From: Moringa oleifera
Taxonomy: Eukaryota > Streptophyta > Magnoliopsida > Brassicales > Moringaceae
Direction: 5' to 3'
Length of the DNA stretch: 64,000 bases
Assembly (NCBI GenBank): GCA_021397835.1
Contig: JAJFZO010000878.1
Location: forward strand, 17,814-81,813
A program made the translations under genes and the position numbers. Of this stretch, positions 1 through 13,290 are shown in pieces; the first letter of the stretch is position 1; every line of letters starts with the position of its first letter. Below the pieces are notes generated by a model. The model searched no databases, had not been told where the DNA came from, and saw only the letters and a program-made list of their open reading frames with translations.

Positions 1-933
1 AGCTTGTAAAGAAATGGCCCATCATTAGATGTTTTAAATGTGCTAAGATAGGACATGATGCAAGGAATTGTAGAGTATGTCAAAAAATCTATGAATTAGA
101 AATACTGGGAGAAATAAAAGATAATATACTTTGTATATTAGCCAAAGAGGACATGTCCCAAGCCGAAAGTGAGTATATAGAGGAACAAAGATTCAAGTGA
201 TTCAGAAACCTTAGATGAAGTATGTAGTGAACGAATATGTGAATGCAAAATGATCAATATGATTGGCAAAAAAGAACTGTTAGTTGACATTATTGATGAG
301 ATAGAAAAAATAAAAAAGGAATATTTATTAAAATTAAAACCCCATTTATTTGAAGGAAAAGAAAAACAAAACATTAAACCTTACGATTTACAAGAAATGT
401 TAGCACAAGAGAAAAAGGTAGAAACAGCTGGAATCCAAGATTTGCAAATCGAAATTAATGAACTTAAAAAGTAAGTTAGCCAGCTATAAAAGGATAATAT
501 AGAAGTCAAAACAGAAGTGTTAGCCCTCAAAGTACATTAGGAGTTGAGATGCCCACCAAAAGAAAAAGAATTAGTAAAAGAAAGTGGAGAAGAAGAAGAT
601 TTTATTAATATAATAAATAAAATACACTTGCAAAAATGGTACGTAAATATAACCTTAGTAATAAATAATGATTTTCATCTCAAAATTATAGCTCTAATAG
701 ATTCAGGAGCACACCAGAACTATATTCAAGAAGGGTTAATATCTACCAATATTATGAAAAAAATATTAGAAAAATTGTATGAAGCCAATGGAGCTAGGCT
801 CCAAATACAAAATAAGCTAATCAAAGCCAAGATATGTAATGAGGAATATTGCATAGAAACCCTTTTTATATTAGTAAGAGATATCCAACAATAATTATAT
901 TAGGAACACCGTTCTTAGAGACATTTTATAATT
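1..933 (+). pseudogene. Endogenous caulimovirid polyprotein fragment (zinc knuckle to protease)
   Basis: Relic of a plant pararetrovirus-type polyprotein, entering from the left edge. Seen: a CCHC zinc knuckle (C-x2-C-x4-H-x4-C) encoded at 30-71, typical of the coat/nucleocapsid part, then a lysine- and glutamate-rich linker, then a retropepsin-like aspartic protease core with D-S-G-A at 700-711 and a conserved G-T-P-F-L-type end near 903-917. The knuckle and the protease are in different frames. A frame change near 183-190 coincides with one extra A compared with the second copy at 12781-13290, and there are stops at the linker end. Homology ends near 933 and no reverse transcriptase or RNase H follows. 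The order of domains fits endogenous caulimovirids, possibly florendovirus-like (family-level inference from memory). A Ty3/gypsy gag-pol origin is less likely but not excluded. It is inactive. Confidence 0.7.
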
Positions 934-1065
934 TTGTTTTATTTGTATTTTTATTGTTTGATTTATTGTAATTTTATTACATTTTTCTTTGAAATATTAA
1001 ATTTAACACCAAAATATTTTTTTAATAAAATATTTTATGATTCTTGAATTGTTTTAAATCATAAA
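934..1065. repeat. AT-rich spacer related to 13.3-14.9 kb
   Basis: AT-rich stretch between the caulimovirid fragment and array 1. It matches the reverse complement of about 14150-14290 and, in the same orientation, about 14740-14890, sharing the block around TTTATTGTAATTTTATTACA. It holds no gene. It is probably a piece of the same composite element. Confidence 0.55.
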
Positions 1066-4000
1066 TTATGTGAAGCCAATGGGCACCTTCCACCCATGCC
1101 ATGCTTATTGGGGATAGATGTGGCTTGTCTCTTGTGGCCATGTATTAGGCGACGTGATGCTCGTGGCACACTTAATGGCTCACCATCGAGGGATATAGCA
1201 ACGAGGGGCTGGTTTACGTGGGGCGCCCTTGGTATGGTTGTGGTGCCTTGTGAAATGGCCCATTGAGCCTTGTACCCTTGCTATGCATGCTATGGACAAC
1301 CGTGGCTTGCCTCCCATGCCCATGGATGCGACCCTTATGGCATGTTCTCTGGGCACATAATCGAGGGATGTACTGACGAGAGGTTATCACGCGTGTAGTG
1401 CCTTTAGATTGGCTGGCGCACCTTGTATGACCAAATGTTAGGCCTTGCACCCATGTCATGCTTTCTAGGGGTAGTCGTGGCTTACCTCTCATTCTCGTGG
1501 TCTTACCTTGCTCTCTTGGGGCACCCTTGGCTTAATTAATGCACTTTGTTCCATGTTGGGACTTGCGCCCATGTTGTGCCTATCAAGGGCACTCATGGCT
1601 TACCTATCATGTCGTTGGTCCAAGCGATAAGGGGCTCATGCTACATTCGCTAGGCACACAATTCAGGGATGTAATGATGAAGAGCTGGCCAACATAAGGT
1701 ACATTTGGCTTTGCTCGCATGCTCTTTGCGATAGCATGTTGGGTCTTGCGGCCATGCCTTGCTTGCTATAGGCAGCCATGGCTTAAATCCTGTGGCTAAG
1801 GTCTTGGTGACTTGGCACTCTTAGTATGCTTGTTAGACACACGATCGAATACAGATGAGGGCCTTACTAGCTTGGTTCAACCTTCGCTTGGCTAACATGC
1901 CCTTTGGGCCTTATTCCCACATCATACCTATTAGGGGCAGTTATGGCTTACTTCTTAGGCCCATGGTCCACGCAACTTGACGCTGCTGGCATGCTCGTTA
2001 AGCACATGATCAAAGGGCATAGTGACGAAGGGCTAGCTCATGTTGGGCAACTTAGCTTGCGTAACGCACTTTCTGCAACTGCACGTTGGGACTTTGACTT
2101 TTACCATGCTTGCTAAAGGTAGATATGGCTTACCTCTCGTGCCTATTGACTAAGTGACATGATGCTTATGGCATGCCCGTTAGGCATACAATCAAAGGAC
2201 GTAGGAACGAGGGGCTGACTACCATGTAGTGCCCTTGGTTTAGGTAATGCACCTTGTGTAGCCAAACGCTAGGCCTTGCACCCATGTTGTGCTTATTGAG
2301 GGCAGTCATGCTTTGCTTCTCATTCTTGTAGTTTAAGCGATGTGACGCTTATGGCACGCTTGCTAAGCACACGATCAAGGGACATAACGACGAGCAGCTG
2401 GCTCACTTAAGGCACCCTTAGCTTGGCCAGCACGCCTCGTGCAATCGCATGTTATGCCTTGCACCTATGTCGTGCCTACTGAAGGCAGCTGTAGCTTGCC
2501 TCCCATGCCCATAGTCTAGCCGACTTGTACTCATGGCATGCTTGTTGGGCACACTATCAAGGAATGTAGCAATGAGGAACTGGCTTGGGTGAGACTCCCT
2601 TGGCTTGGCTGGTGTACCTTGTGAGGCTACACTCTAGGCCTTACACCCATTTTATTCCTACCAGGGGAAGTCGTGGCTTAGCTTTCATGCCTATGGTTAA
2701 GGCAACGCGATAATTATGGCATGCTCGTTATGTACACGATCGAGGGTCCTAATGATGAAGCTTTATCTCACAAGGGGCGCCTTTGGCTTGGTTAGCCTTA
2801 TCTACAACACGTTGGGCCTTGCATCAATGTCATACTTGGTGGGATAACCTTTGCTTGCCTCTTGTGCCTATAGTCCAGGCGAGTAATGCTCATGGCATCC
2901 TCATTTGGCACATGATTAACTGACATAGCGATGAAGGGTGAGCTTGCGTGAGGCGCCCTTTTATTGGCTAGTGCAGCCTGTGCAACAAGAAGGTGGGCCT
3001 TACACTTATTTTGAGCCTACTGAAAGGAGTTATGGCTTACCTTTAGTGCTTATTGAACAGGTGGCATGACGATCATGGCACAGTTATTGGGCACACGATT
3101 ATTGAACGTAGTAACGAAAGGTAGGCCCATGTGAGGTGCCCTTGGCTTGGCTTATGCGGCCTGTGCAGTTGCATTCTAGGCCTTATGCCTATGTTGTGCA
3201 TGTTGGTGGCAGCTGTGACTTGCCTTTTCTGCCTATGGTAAACACGATCGAAGGACATAGAGATGAATGGTTTGCTCCTATGTAGTGCTTTTGGCTTGAT
3301 TAGTGCGCCCAATGTGACCTCACGCTGGTCCTTACGCCTATGTAGTGCTTGCTAGAGGCAGTAATGGCTTGCCTCTTGTGCTTATGGACCAATGACATAG
3401 TGCTCATAAGGCACCCTTGGCTTGGTTAACGAATACTACATGATTGCTTTTTGGGGGTTGCGCCAATGTTGCACCTACTAAGGGCTTTTCTGGCTTGTCT
3501 TTTATGTCCATGGTTCAAGCAACATGATGCTCGTGGCATGCTCACTGGGCACATGATCAAGGGACATAGCAATGAGGGGCTAGCTCACATAGGGTGCCCT
3601 TGGCTTGCCTAGCATGCCTTATGCTGTGACATTGTGGGACTTGCAAGCCCTGTGTTGCCACATGCTAGGACTTGCACCTTATGCTATACTTACTGCAGCC
3701 AACCATGGCTTGCCACCCATGCTGATGGACCTAGCGACGTGGTGCTCATTAAGCACATGAATAACATACGTATTGACGAGGGGTTGGCTTATGTTAGGGT
3801 ACCATTGGCTTGGCCGGAGTGTCATATGCTGTCGCCCGCAGGGCCTTGGACCTATGTTGTGCCTATGGAGGTAGCCATGGCTTATATCTAATGCCCATGG
3901 ACCCAGTGACATAGCATTCATGTTATGCTCACTGGGCATACGATCGAGGAAGTAATGATGAGGGGCTAGCTCACGTGGGGCCCCTCTAGTTTGGCTAGCT

Positions 4001-6135
4001 GCCTTATGCTGGCACTTGAAGGGCCTTGTGTCCATGCCATACCTATAAGGGACAATTATGGCTTGCCTTTCTTGAATAACGTCCAGCTATCATGACGCTA
4101 TGGCATGCTTACTAGGCACATAATCGAGGGAGATAACGATGAGGGCAAGCTTGCATGGGACGCCCTTGGCTTGCCTAACGTGCCTTGTGCTGCCATGCGT
4201 AGGTTTTGCGCCCATGTTGTTCCTTCTAAGGGTAGCCATGGTTTGCTTCTTATGTTCATGGACTAGGGGACACGGCTCTCGTGGCGTGCTTGCTGGGTGC
4301 ACGATTGAAGGACATAGACGAAGGGCTAGCTAGTGTAGGGCGCCCTTGGCTTGCCTAATGCGTCTTGTGCAACTGAACGCTAGGCCTTGTGCATATGCTG
4401 TGCCTGCTTAGAATAGCCATGGCTTGCTTATGGGTTCCATCGATCAGGCGACAAGGTGCTCGTGGCACGCTTGTTAGGCACAAGATCGAGGGACATAGCG
4501 ACTTGAGGTTGGCTCATATGGGGCGCCTTTGGCTTGGCTGGCGCACCCTATGATATCGCACAATGGGCCATGTGCCTATATCATGCCTATTAAGGGTAAT
4601 TGTGGCTTGCATCTCGCACTTATAGTCCTATTGACATTGCGCATGTGGCATGGTCGTTGGGTGCACATGACATGCTCACTGAGTGCACGATAAAGGGATG
4701 TATCGACGAGGGGTTGGCTCATGTGGTGTTCCCTTGGCACACGTTAGGCCTTATGCCCATGCCATGCATGCTTAAGGCTATTATGGCTTGCCTTTTGAGC
4801 TAATGGTCTAGGCAACATGACGCGCATGGCACGCTCGTTAAACACACTATCGAAGGACATTCCGATGAAAGATTCACTTGCGTTGGGTGTCTTTGCCTTC
4901 TCTAGTACACTCTATGTGAACTGACGCTAGGGGCTCTCATGGCTTGCCTATCATGCCTTCGGTCCAAGCAACATTGTGCTCATGGTACGCTCACTAGGCA
5001 CATAATTAAGGGATAGAACGACAAAGGGTTAACTAGTATAAGGTGCCTTTGGCTTGGCTAGTGTACCTTTTGCAGCTGTGTGTTGCGCCTTTTAGCGATA
5101 CCTTGCCCATTAAAGGCAGTCATGGCTTACCTCCTGTGCCTAGGGTCCAGGTGACTTTGCATTCATGGCATGCTCAATTGACACACGATCGAGGGACATA
5201 ATGACAATGGGCTCGCAAGCATGGCACACCCTTCGCTTGGCAAGCGCGCCCTCTAGGCTTTACGCCTATGCATAACTGTTAGGGGTAAATGAGGCTTGCT
5301 TCCTGGGCCTATGGTCCATGCGACTAGATGCTCATGGCACGCTAGCTAAGCACATGATCGAGGGACATAGTGATGAGGGGCGTGCCACGTAGGGTGACCT
5401 TAGCTTGGCTAGGGTGCCTTATGCATCCGCTCGTTGGGTTTTGCGCTTATGCCATTCTTGCAAGAGATAGCGGTGGCTTGCCCTTTATGCTTATTGACTA
5501 GGTGATGTGACATTAGTGGCACGCTCACTGGGCACATAATCAAGGGATGTAGCAATGAGAGGCTGACTCCGATGGGCATCCTTGGCTTCGCTAATGTGCC
5601 ATGAGCAATCGCATGCTAGGCCTTTCACCTATGATACACCTATTAGGGGCAGTCATGCCTTGCCTTTTGTTCTTACTGTCATGGCAACGCGACCCTCGTG
5701 GCACGCTCGCTAAGCATATAATTGATGGATGTAGCGACAAGTGGCTGGCTCACTTGGAGAGCCCTTGGCTTGGCTGGCATGCCTTATGTAGTTGTACATG
5801 GTGCCTTATGCCTATGTCATGCCTGCTGAGGGATACCGTGGCTTACTTCCCTTGCCCATGCTCTAACCAACTCAGCGCTCATGGCCCACTCGCTGGGCAC
5901 ATCATCGAGGGATGTAGTGATGAGGGTTTAGCTTAGTTAGGGCCCATTTGGCTTCGCTAACATGCCCTACGCGGCGACAGTCTAGGCCTAGTATACATTT
6001 TATTCTTGGTAAGGGCACCCATGGCTTGCCTCTCGTGCCCATGGTCAAGGCGGCACGATGCTCTAGCATGCTTATTGGGTATACGATCAAAGGTCATAAC
6101 AACAAGGGGTTAGCTCACATATTGGGTATACGATA
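1066..6135 (+). repeat. Tandem array 1, diverged ~180-bp repeat, about 28 units
   Basis: GC-rich tandem repeat with a period near 180 bp. A landmark block resembling CACACGATCGAGGGACATAG recurs at about 1182, 1356, 2187, 2369 and 2549, and onwards. Other recurring blocks are GCCCTTGGCTTGGCTGG and CCCATGGTCCAGGCGACG. Units differ strongly, with many TG/CA changes where other units have CG, suggesting methylation-driven decay. This array has CATAGCGACGAGGGGCTGG where arrays 2 to 4 have ACAACGACGAGGGTCTGG, so it is a separate subfamily. Short open frames inside it have a 60-residue rhythm and are by-products of the period, so they are not annotated as genes. Confidence 0.85.
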
Positions 6136-7180
6136 AAAGTTGGGTACTTTTACCTTGTGATGTATGTTCATCTTGCTTTTCGTATTTCTTTGTTTTCAAG
6201 CTGAAAAAAGAAAAGCAAAGTTGAGTACACAAAATTGACTTTTGCCTAAGCAAGTTTAAGATCAAAATGAGGAAAAAGAATATAGTGAAAGGAGGAAGTG
6301 AAATAAACTAAAAGCCAAAAAGACGAATTAAGAAACTGAAAAATAAGATAGAAAATTAGAATTATTTGTGCTAAACCTAGATGCCATCACATGCTGAATA
6401 TGCACATGAGAAGATTTTAGAGGGAGAAGGGACATGCAGTTATCTTTTATGCCCTTTGTGGTTCACAGTAATTATAGATTCAAACATGCATAAAAGACAC
6501 GAACATGCATATAAATATCAGAAGTGCCATTTATTATGGATGGATGGTGTTGAGTTTTTAGCTCTTAATTGTAGTCTCTATTTTAATTAGTAGAAATTAT
6601 CTCTGCATGTTCTTTCTATGCTGTTGCATTACTATTTTTCAACAATATTCCTTGTGGAATAGATCTAGGGGCTATGGAAGACCAAGAACTAAAATATGGC
6701 TGACTTGTGTAAAGAGGCAAAGGAGCTCAAGGACAAGTTTGTATCCTTCGAAATCAAACGTATTGAGAGGGTAAATGCAAATTATAATCATTTATAAAAT
6801 ATTTGTGAACATTTTCTTCTAATTTTATTTACATGTCATTATGCTTGTGGGCCTGAATTATTTTATGGATGATTCAACTAATCACTTTATAGTTTATAAT
6901 TCTGTAACTAAGAGTATGTATGCACACAAATTTTATGGTTGCAAGTAGCACGTACTTGTTTGTTTTCAAGGAGTGGAACTCTGGTATTGATGCTCAAGCA
7001 AATCTAGCTATCAATCTTAAGGGTGAAGACCTTTAATGTTCATTTAATTGTTATGGTTTTCATGGTTTATGGTGTTTCTTATATGTTGATGTGTATGTAG
7101 ATGGTCAAGTTAAAGAGGTCTATAAGAGGAAGCATAGTGTTGTGGGGCACCATATTGCTTTTGTTGATATCATATGGTAA
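6136..7180 (+). pseudogene. Duplicated 3' part of the viroplasmin/RNase H gene (copy A)
   Basis: Matches the reverse complement of 33640-32588, introns included. The left edge begins at the first bases of the intron that follows the exon ending in C-M-Q in the donor locus. Three exons can be placed: 6663-6770 (W-K-T-K, then N-M-A-D-L-C-K-E-A-K-E-L-K-D-K-F), 6971-7022 (E-W-N-S-G-I-D-A-Q-A-N-L-A-I-N-L, carrying the last RNase H aspartate) and 7101-7180 ending in TAA. The first exon has TAG and TAA where the family has glutamine. Its frame through G-L-W-K is intact, whereas copy C has two extra bases there, so A split off before C took its latest damage. There is no promoter or 5' half here, so it cannot be a working gene. 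Confidence 0.8.
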
Positions 7181-8519
7181 TAGTGGTTTTTGGGAATGCT
7201 TGGATGTTATTTGGTTAAGCTAATAGCTCTTGGGAACCTGGGAAAAAGCTTTAACCAATACGTGTTTAAATTTAAGTAAGCAATATTCTACCTGGCCTGC
7301 ATAAATGGATTTTGTTGCAGCATATACTCCGTTAAGTCTTTTCGTTGCAAGTTTTAGGATATGATTCTAATAAAATATTTGTAATCTCCATTCTGAAAGG
7401 TTTGGTACTCAGAATTTTTAGTTGGTTGATAGTCTTTTGATTCTGCCTAAAAAGTGTTGGTCTTTATAGGGATTGCATTTTACAATATTTTAAATGATTC
7501 AAATCCAAATCATGAGGATTGAAGGGCAATTTATTGACAATTTAAAGATTCAAGATCTAAGTATTAACTAACAATTGATTTTTTTCTCTTCTATTAAGGA
7601 GGGGGCTGATTTTAGTAAGCAAAGAGTGCCCACTTCTAAGGCCTAACCTCACTTGCTTTTAATTTTATATCGATCACTTCTCAAAAAAGAGATCTTTCTC
7701 TTCCATTTTTGAAACATTGTCAATATATCTAATTCTCATGCATCCTAGGGTAAGTTATGTGCTAAGACACCTATTTTTTTTTTGCTTAACACAATCTATC
7801 TAATTTTCTATATATCAAGTTCGAATAGGTTGTCTTTAAAGCAAGTCCTAGCTCGGTTGTAAGGTCAACCAAGACAGACAACTAAGCCCAAGAGATCGTT
7901 AGATTTGAAAGCCTTAATAGGGAAGCTGACTTAGTCTCAATCATCTTTTTTTGTTTGATTAAAACAAAGAAAGAAAAAAAAAAGGTCATGCGGTGGGTTA
8001 ACTCCCACACGAGCGCACATGAATTACTAATAAGCTGCTTTCAAAAAGAAACTAATAAAGAAAAAACAAATTCCATGAATTAGAAGACCTAATCCCCAAA
8101 CCTGTCTCTTATTAGCGAAAGCTACTATCTCGTTTCATTGAACCTTTACTAGCATAGCCCGAATTTCATGAATTAAGAGAATTAATCCTCGAGCCCATCT
8201 CTTAATAGGAAAAGCTAACTATCTCGTTTTGTTGAAGCTTTGCCAGTATGCCATAGTAGCTCTATGCCATATCTTGATTTTCGAATAGTCTAATTTGAGA
8301 TCTTTCCTTGTTTCTATGTTTTTTCTTCGAATATAAAGGTTTTTATTCGATCTTCTTTCTCAAGAAAGAGGAGGTTTTGAGAGAGAAGGGAAAGAAAGAA
8401 AATGAGGAAGAAGAAAGTGCTAAAGGCATGAACGTTATGTTTAAAATAGCTATCAACGGTCATATTTTGAAAACATGCTTAAAACATGTATGGTTTTTCA
8501 TTCAGATAAAAATAATAAT
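7181..8519 (+). other. Non-coding segment shared by copies A, B and C
   Basis: Downstream flank of the RNase H-type gene. It recurs inverted at about 31250-32587 (C), and from about 7860 on it recurs at 15361-16000 (B). It holds short internal near-repeats around CCATGAATTAGAAGACCTAA at about 8074 and 8170, and a purine-rich stretch at 8360-8420. A 72-codon open frame at 8308-8526 is not conserved in B, and no gene is called. Confidence 0.7.
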
Positions 8520-9180
8520 TTATTAATTAATTTTATTATTATTATTTAAAATTAAAATAACTTTTTATTTTAAAATATTTAATTTCATAAAAATATTAAT
8601 AATTTAAAACTCAAAAATTATTTACAAATAAAAAGTTTCACAAAAAATTTGAAAATTAAAAACAAAAATGAAAATAACAAAGTTACAAATATATTTAAAA
8701 ATAATATTGATTATTATAATTTAATAATTAATTTATATTAAATAATTTTTAAAAAAATTATTTATAAAAAAATATTGTTACATAACAAAATATTCGCAAA
8801 AAGATCAGAATTAACAATAATATCTAATAATCATAGTAGACAAATTTTAACCAAAATTTTTAAAAGTTACCGATGAAAAAAAAAGTAACAAAAAACTATA
8901 ATCTAATGAAATATTGAATGAAAACTCATACAAATACTTACACCAAACTAAAGAAAAGGTAATAAAAACAATGACAAAATGGTAACTCAATGTAATTTTT
9001 AATTAAAAATAAAATTACTAAAAAAGCAAGTAAAAAAACTAAAAATACCTCACAAAATAAATATAAATATAAAAAACTTAAAAATCCAAAGTGACTATAA
9101 AAGATAAAAAAATAATATAATATAAAATATATCAAAAACATCATAAAAAATTAAAATATAATTAAATCCAAAAAAATTAA
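8520..9180. repeat. AT-rich block at the array boundary (copy A)
   Basis: Very AT-rich, with no credible gene. Near-identical blocks occur at 15990-16690 (B) and inverted at 30536-31250 (C). In all three, the sequence TTAAAAAAGTAACTACAAG directly precedes the first array unit, so the join to the array was inherited and not formed three times. Confidence 0.75.
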
Positions 9181-12100
9181 AAAAGTAACTACAAGTGTGT
9201 TAATGAAGGTAAAGCCACCTACGCGAGCCAAACCTTCATTATTGTCCTTATATTGTGTGCCTAGTGAGCGTGCCACGAGCGCCATTTTGCTTAGGTCATG
9301 GACAAGAGGCTAGCCATGGCTACCCCAACAGGCACGCATGGGCAGAAGGCCCTGTATGTGGGTGTACAAGGCGCACCAGCCAAGTCAAGGGCATTTCAAG
9401 TGAGCTGGACCCTCATTGTTGTCCTCGATAGAGTGCCAAGCAAGCATGCCACAAGCGCAGCATAGCTTGGACGATAGGCACATGGGTTGAGCCACAGTTG
9501 CCCTTAGCAAGCATGACATGGGTAGAAGGCATAGTGTGCAGCCGCACAAGATGCGCTAACTAATACAAGGGTGCCCCACATAAGTCAGACCCTCATCGTA
9601 GTCTTCGATAGTGTGCCAAGCGAGTGTGCCATGAGTGTCGTGTTGCATGGACCATGGGAACGGACAAAGAACCACGATTGCCTCTAATAGGCAAGACATG
9701 GGCAAATGGCCCAATGTGCAACCGCATAAGGTGCCCATGCGAGCCCGACCTTCATCACTATCCTTTGGTAGTGAGCCCATTGAGTATGCCATGAGAGTTG
9801 CATCACTTTGACCATGATGATAGGAGACGAGCCTTGATGGTCCATAGTAGGAAAGGCATAGGTGGCCCAGCATGTGGCAACACAGGGCGCCCCAGCTAAG
9901 CAATAGACACCTCATGTATGCCAAACCCTTGTCCTTATCCCTCGATCGTGTGCCTAGCGAGTGTGTCACGAGGGCCACATCGCCTTAACCATGGGCACAG
10001 AAGGTAACCTACTACTGCCACTTGTAAGTTCCACATAGGCAAAAGACTCAGCATGCAGTCGCACAGGGCACACCAGCCAAGCCAACGGCACCCCATGTGA
10101 GCCTAACCCTCATTATTGTCCTTAAAACTTATGCCTAGCAAGCATGCCATAAGCGTCACATCGCCTAGACCATTGGTGAGAGAGCTAAGCCATGTTTGCC
10201 CTTAACAGGCTTAGTATAGGCAGAAGCCTATCGTGTGATCGCATAGGGCACGCCAACCAATCTAAAGGCACCTTACGAGAGTGAGACCTTCATCGTTATC
10301 CTTCGATTGTCTGCCTAGCGAATGACGATGAGCTTTGCATTGCTTAGACCATAGGCATGGGAGGAAAGCCATGGTAGCCCTCAGCAAGCACAGCATAGGC
10401 AGAAAACCCAACGCTTGGCTATATAGTGCACATTAGCCAAGTTAAAGGCATCCTACCTAAGCCAAACTTGCTGTCCCTATATCGTGTGCCTAATTAGTAT
10501 GCCAGAAGCATCACGTCGCTTGGACCATGGGCATAAGAAACAAGCCAAGACTGTTGACAACTGGTGCAACATGGGTGGAAGGCCTAGTGTGATCACACTA
10601 ATCACACCAACTAAGCCTAGGGCGTAGAATGCAAGCGAGACCCTTGTCGCTGTCACTCAATCGTGGACCTAACTAGTGTGCAATGAGCATCACATTGCAT
10701 GGCACAAGGCACGTAAGGCATGTGATGGTTGCCTATAGGAGTCTTGGCATGGATAAAAAGCCTAGTGTCTGATCGCATAGGGCGTGCGAGCCACACTAAG
10801 GGCATTCCATGTGACCAAGGACCTCGTCATTATCCTAAAAATGTGTGCCATGAACTTTACATCCCGTAGACCATGGGCATGAGAGGTGAGCCACGTCTGC
10901 CACTTATCGGTTTGGCATGGGGAGAAGCCTTAGCATTTGATCACACTGGGCATGCCAACCAAGCCAATGGCACCATATTCGAGACAAACCCTAGTCAATG
11001 TGCCACAATCGTGTGTCTAGCAAGCTTGCCATGAGTGCCCATCGCTTGGACCATAGACATAGGCGATGAGCTCGACTATCGTTAGCATGCACAGTATAGG
11101 TGAAAGACCTAGCATGTGACAGCATATGGCACGCTAGCCAAGCCAAAGGCATCTTACGTGAGCTAGACCCTCGTCGTTGTCCCTAAATCGTATGCCTAGT
11201 TAATGTGCCACAAGCATCACATCACCTAGACCATAGGCATGAAAGGCAAGCCTCAGTTACTTAAGCCAAACCCTCATTATTGTCCCAATATCATGTGCCC
11301 AGTGAGCATGCCATGAGCATCTTAGGGCATGGACAATGGACACGAAACCAAGCCACGATTGCCCCCAATAGCATGGCATGGGTGAAAGGCCCAAGTGCAA
11401 CCGCACTGAGCGCACCAACTAATCAAAGGGTGCCCAAGGTAAGCCAGACCTTCATCATTGTTTGTTGATTGTGGGCTCAGCAAACGTGCAATAAACACCG
11501 CATCGCATGGTACATGAGCACATGAGGCAAGCCACGGCTGCCTCTAATAGGCTTAGCATGGGCCAAACGCTAATGTAGTCGCACTAAGCATACCAGCCAA
11601 GCTAAAGGTCCACCATGCGAGCCAGACCTCGTCGTTGTCTTTTGATCGTGGGCCTAATGAGTGTGTAACGAGCATTGCATCACATGCGCACATAAGGCAT
11701 GCCACGATTGCCCCTAAAAGGGTAAACATAGGAACAAGGCCCATCATGCAACTATGTAAGGCATGCCAGCCACGCCAGAGGCACCCATGTGAGCCAAATT
11801 CTCATTGATATCCCAAAAATGTGTTCCCAGCTAGCATGCCATGAATGCTACGTCACCTACACCATGTGCATGAGAGGTAAGCCAGATCTGCCCCTTACTA
11901 GCTTGGCATGGGTAGAAGGCCTAGCGTTCGACCTTATAAAGCACGCCAACCAAGCTAAGGGATCATCACCCTAGCCAAACACTTATCATGGTCCCTTGGT
12001 CGTGTGCCTAGAGAGCGTGCCATGAGTGCCTCATTGCCTAGACCGTAGGCACGAGAGGTAAGCCACGGCTATCACTAGAAGGCATAGTATCGGCAAAAAA

Positions 12101-12780
12101 AGCAGCTTGTGGCCGCATATGCCACGTCGACCAAGCCAATGATGCGTCACGTGAGCCAAACCCTTGTTGCTATCCTTAAGTCATGTGCCCAGTGAACATG
12201 CCACGAGCATTGTGTCACTTGGACCATGGGCACGGACGACAAGCCTAGTTTGCCTCTAGTCGATATGGTATGGGCGAATTGCATAGTGTGCGATCGCGAT
12301 GGGTGTGCCAACCAAGCCAAAGTCATGGGAGACAAGTCTCAACTATCGCTACTAAGCACAGCATGGGCAAAAGGCTTAGCTTGCGGCTGCAGAAACGTGA
12401 GTTAAAGCCTCGTCACTGTCCCAAAATCATATGCCCAGTGAGTGTGCCATGAGAGCCACGTCACTTGAGCCATGGCCATGGGAGGTGAGCCATAATTGCC
12501 CCAGTAGGTACGCATGGGCAGAAGGCCTAGTGTACAGCCATACAAGGTGCACCAGCCAAGCCAACAACGTTCCACGTGAGCCAAACCCTCGTCGCTATCC
12601 TTCACGTAGTACGCTATGTGAACCAAACCCTCGTCATTATCCCTCGATTGTGTGCCGAGCGAGCATGCCACGAAGGCCACATCGCTTGGGCCATAGGAGG
12701 AAGTGAGTCACTATTACCCACAATATGCTCGACATGGGTAAAAGGTCCAACATTCGATTGCATAAAGCGTGCCAGCTAAG
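9181..12780 (-). repeat. Tandem array 2, ~180-bp repeat, about 20 units, minus orientation
   Basis: Same repeat family as array 1 but on the other strand, with the ACAACGACGAGGGTCTGG subfamily signature (read on the minus strand). Its first 2 kb matches array 3 and, inverted, the end of array 4 unit by unit. An example is the irregular stretch near 10700-10760 (GGTTGCCTATAGGAGTCTTGG), which is matched near 18235. It ends at a join to caulimovirid sequence at 12780/12781. The 92- to 140-codon open frames in it are periodic by-products. Confidence 0.85.
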
Positions 12781-13290
12781 TCAAGGGGTTTTAATTTTAA
12801 TAAATATTCTTTTTTTATCTTTTGGATCTTCTATCTTATCAATAATGTCAACTAACAGTTCTTTTTTGCTAACCATATTGATCATTTTGCATTCACAGAT
12901 GCCTTCACTACATACTTCATCTAAGGTTTCTGAACCGCTTGAATCTTGTTCCTCTATATTTTCACTTTTGCCTTGGGACATGTCCTCTTTGGCTAATATA
13001 CGAAGTATGTTATCTTTTATTTCTTTTTGTATTTCTAATTCACTGATTTTTTCACATACTCTACAATTCCTTACATAATGTCTTATCTTACCACATTTAA
13101 AACATCTAATGATTGGCCATTTCTTTATAGGCCTTTTGGATTTCTTATCCTGTTTACTAGATTTTTTGAAAGGTTGATATGTCCTAAGGGGCCTATAAGG
13201 CATGAACTGGGTCATTACTTTCTTTTTGGTGGAGGGAGCTCATGTTTTTTGATGTCCATATTGGGCACAAAAAGTTCTAATTTCTGCCTT
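12781..13290 (-). pseudogene. Second endogenous caulimovirid fragment (zinc-knuckle region)
   Basis: Minus-strand copy of the same polyprotein segment as 1-340, open over 144 codons (13215-12781). It has a basic stretch followed by one CCHC knuckle (C-x2-C-x4-H-x4-C, encoded within about 13060-13110) and a second nearby cysteine pair member. It stops abruptly at a CCCC run shared with 1-933, where array 2 begins, so the protease part is missing. This copy lacks the extra base that shifts the frame in the other one. It is a fragment, has no start signal, and should be regarded as inactive. Confidence 0.7.

Noticed and set aside
138..374. Minus-strand 78-codon frame over the caulimovirid fragment, and 12725-13078 plus
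   Set aside because: Antisense of the recognised zinc-knuckle and linker region.
3679..4035. 118-codon and other open frames inside the arrays (e.g. 3679-4035, 9556-9978, 12402-12680, 29215-29499)
   Set aside because: They follow the 60-residue rhythm of the ~180-bp repeat, occur on both strands and in several frames, and lack any known motif.
8520..9180. Replication origin or scaffold attachment region
   Set aside because: Only AT richness supports this; three duplicated copies argue for inherited element sequence.
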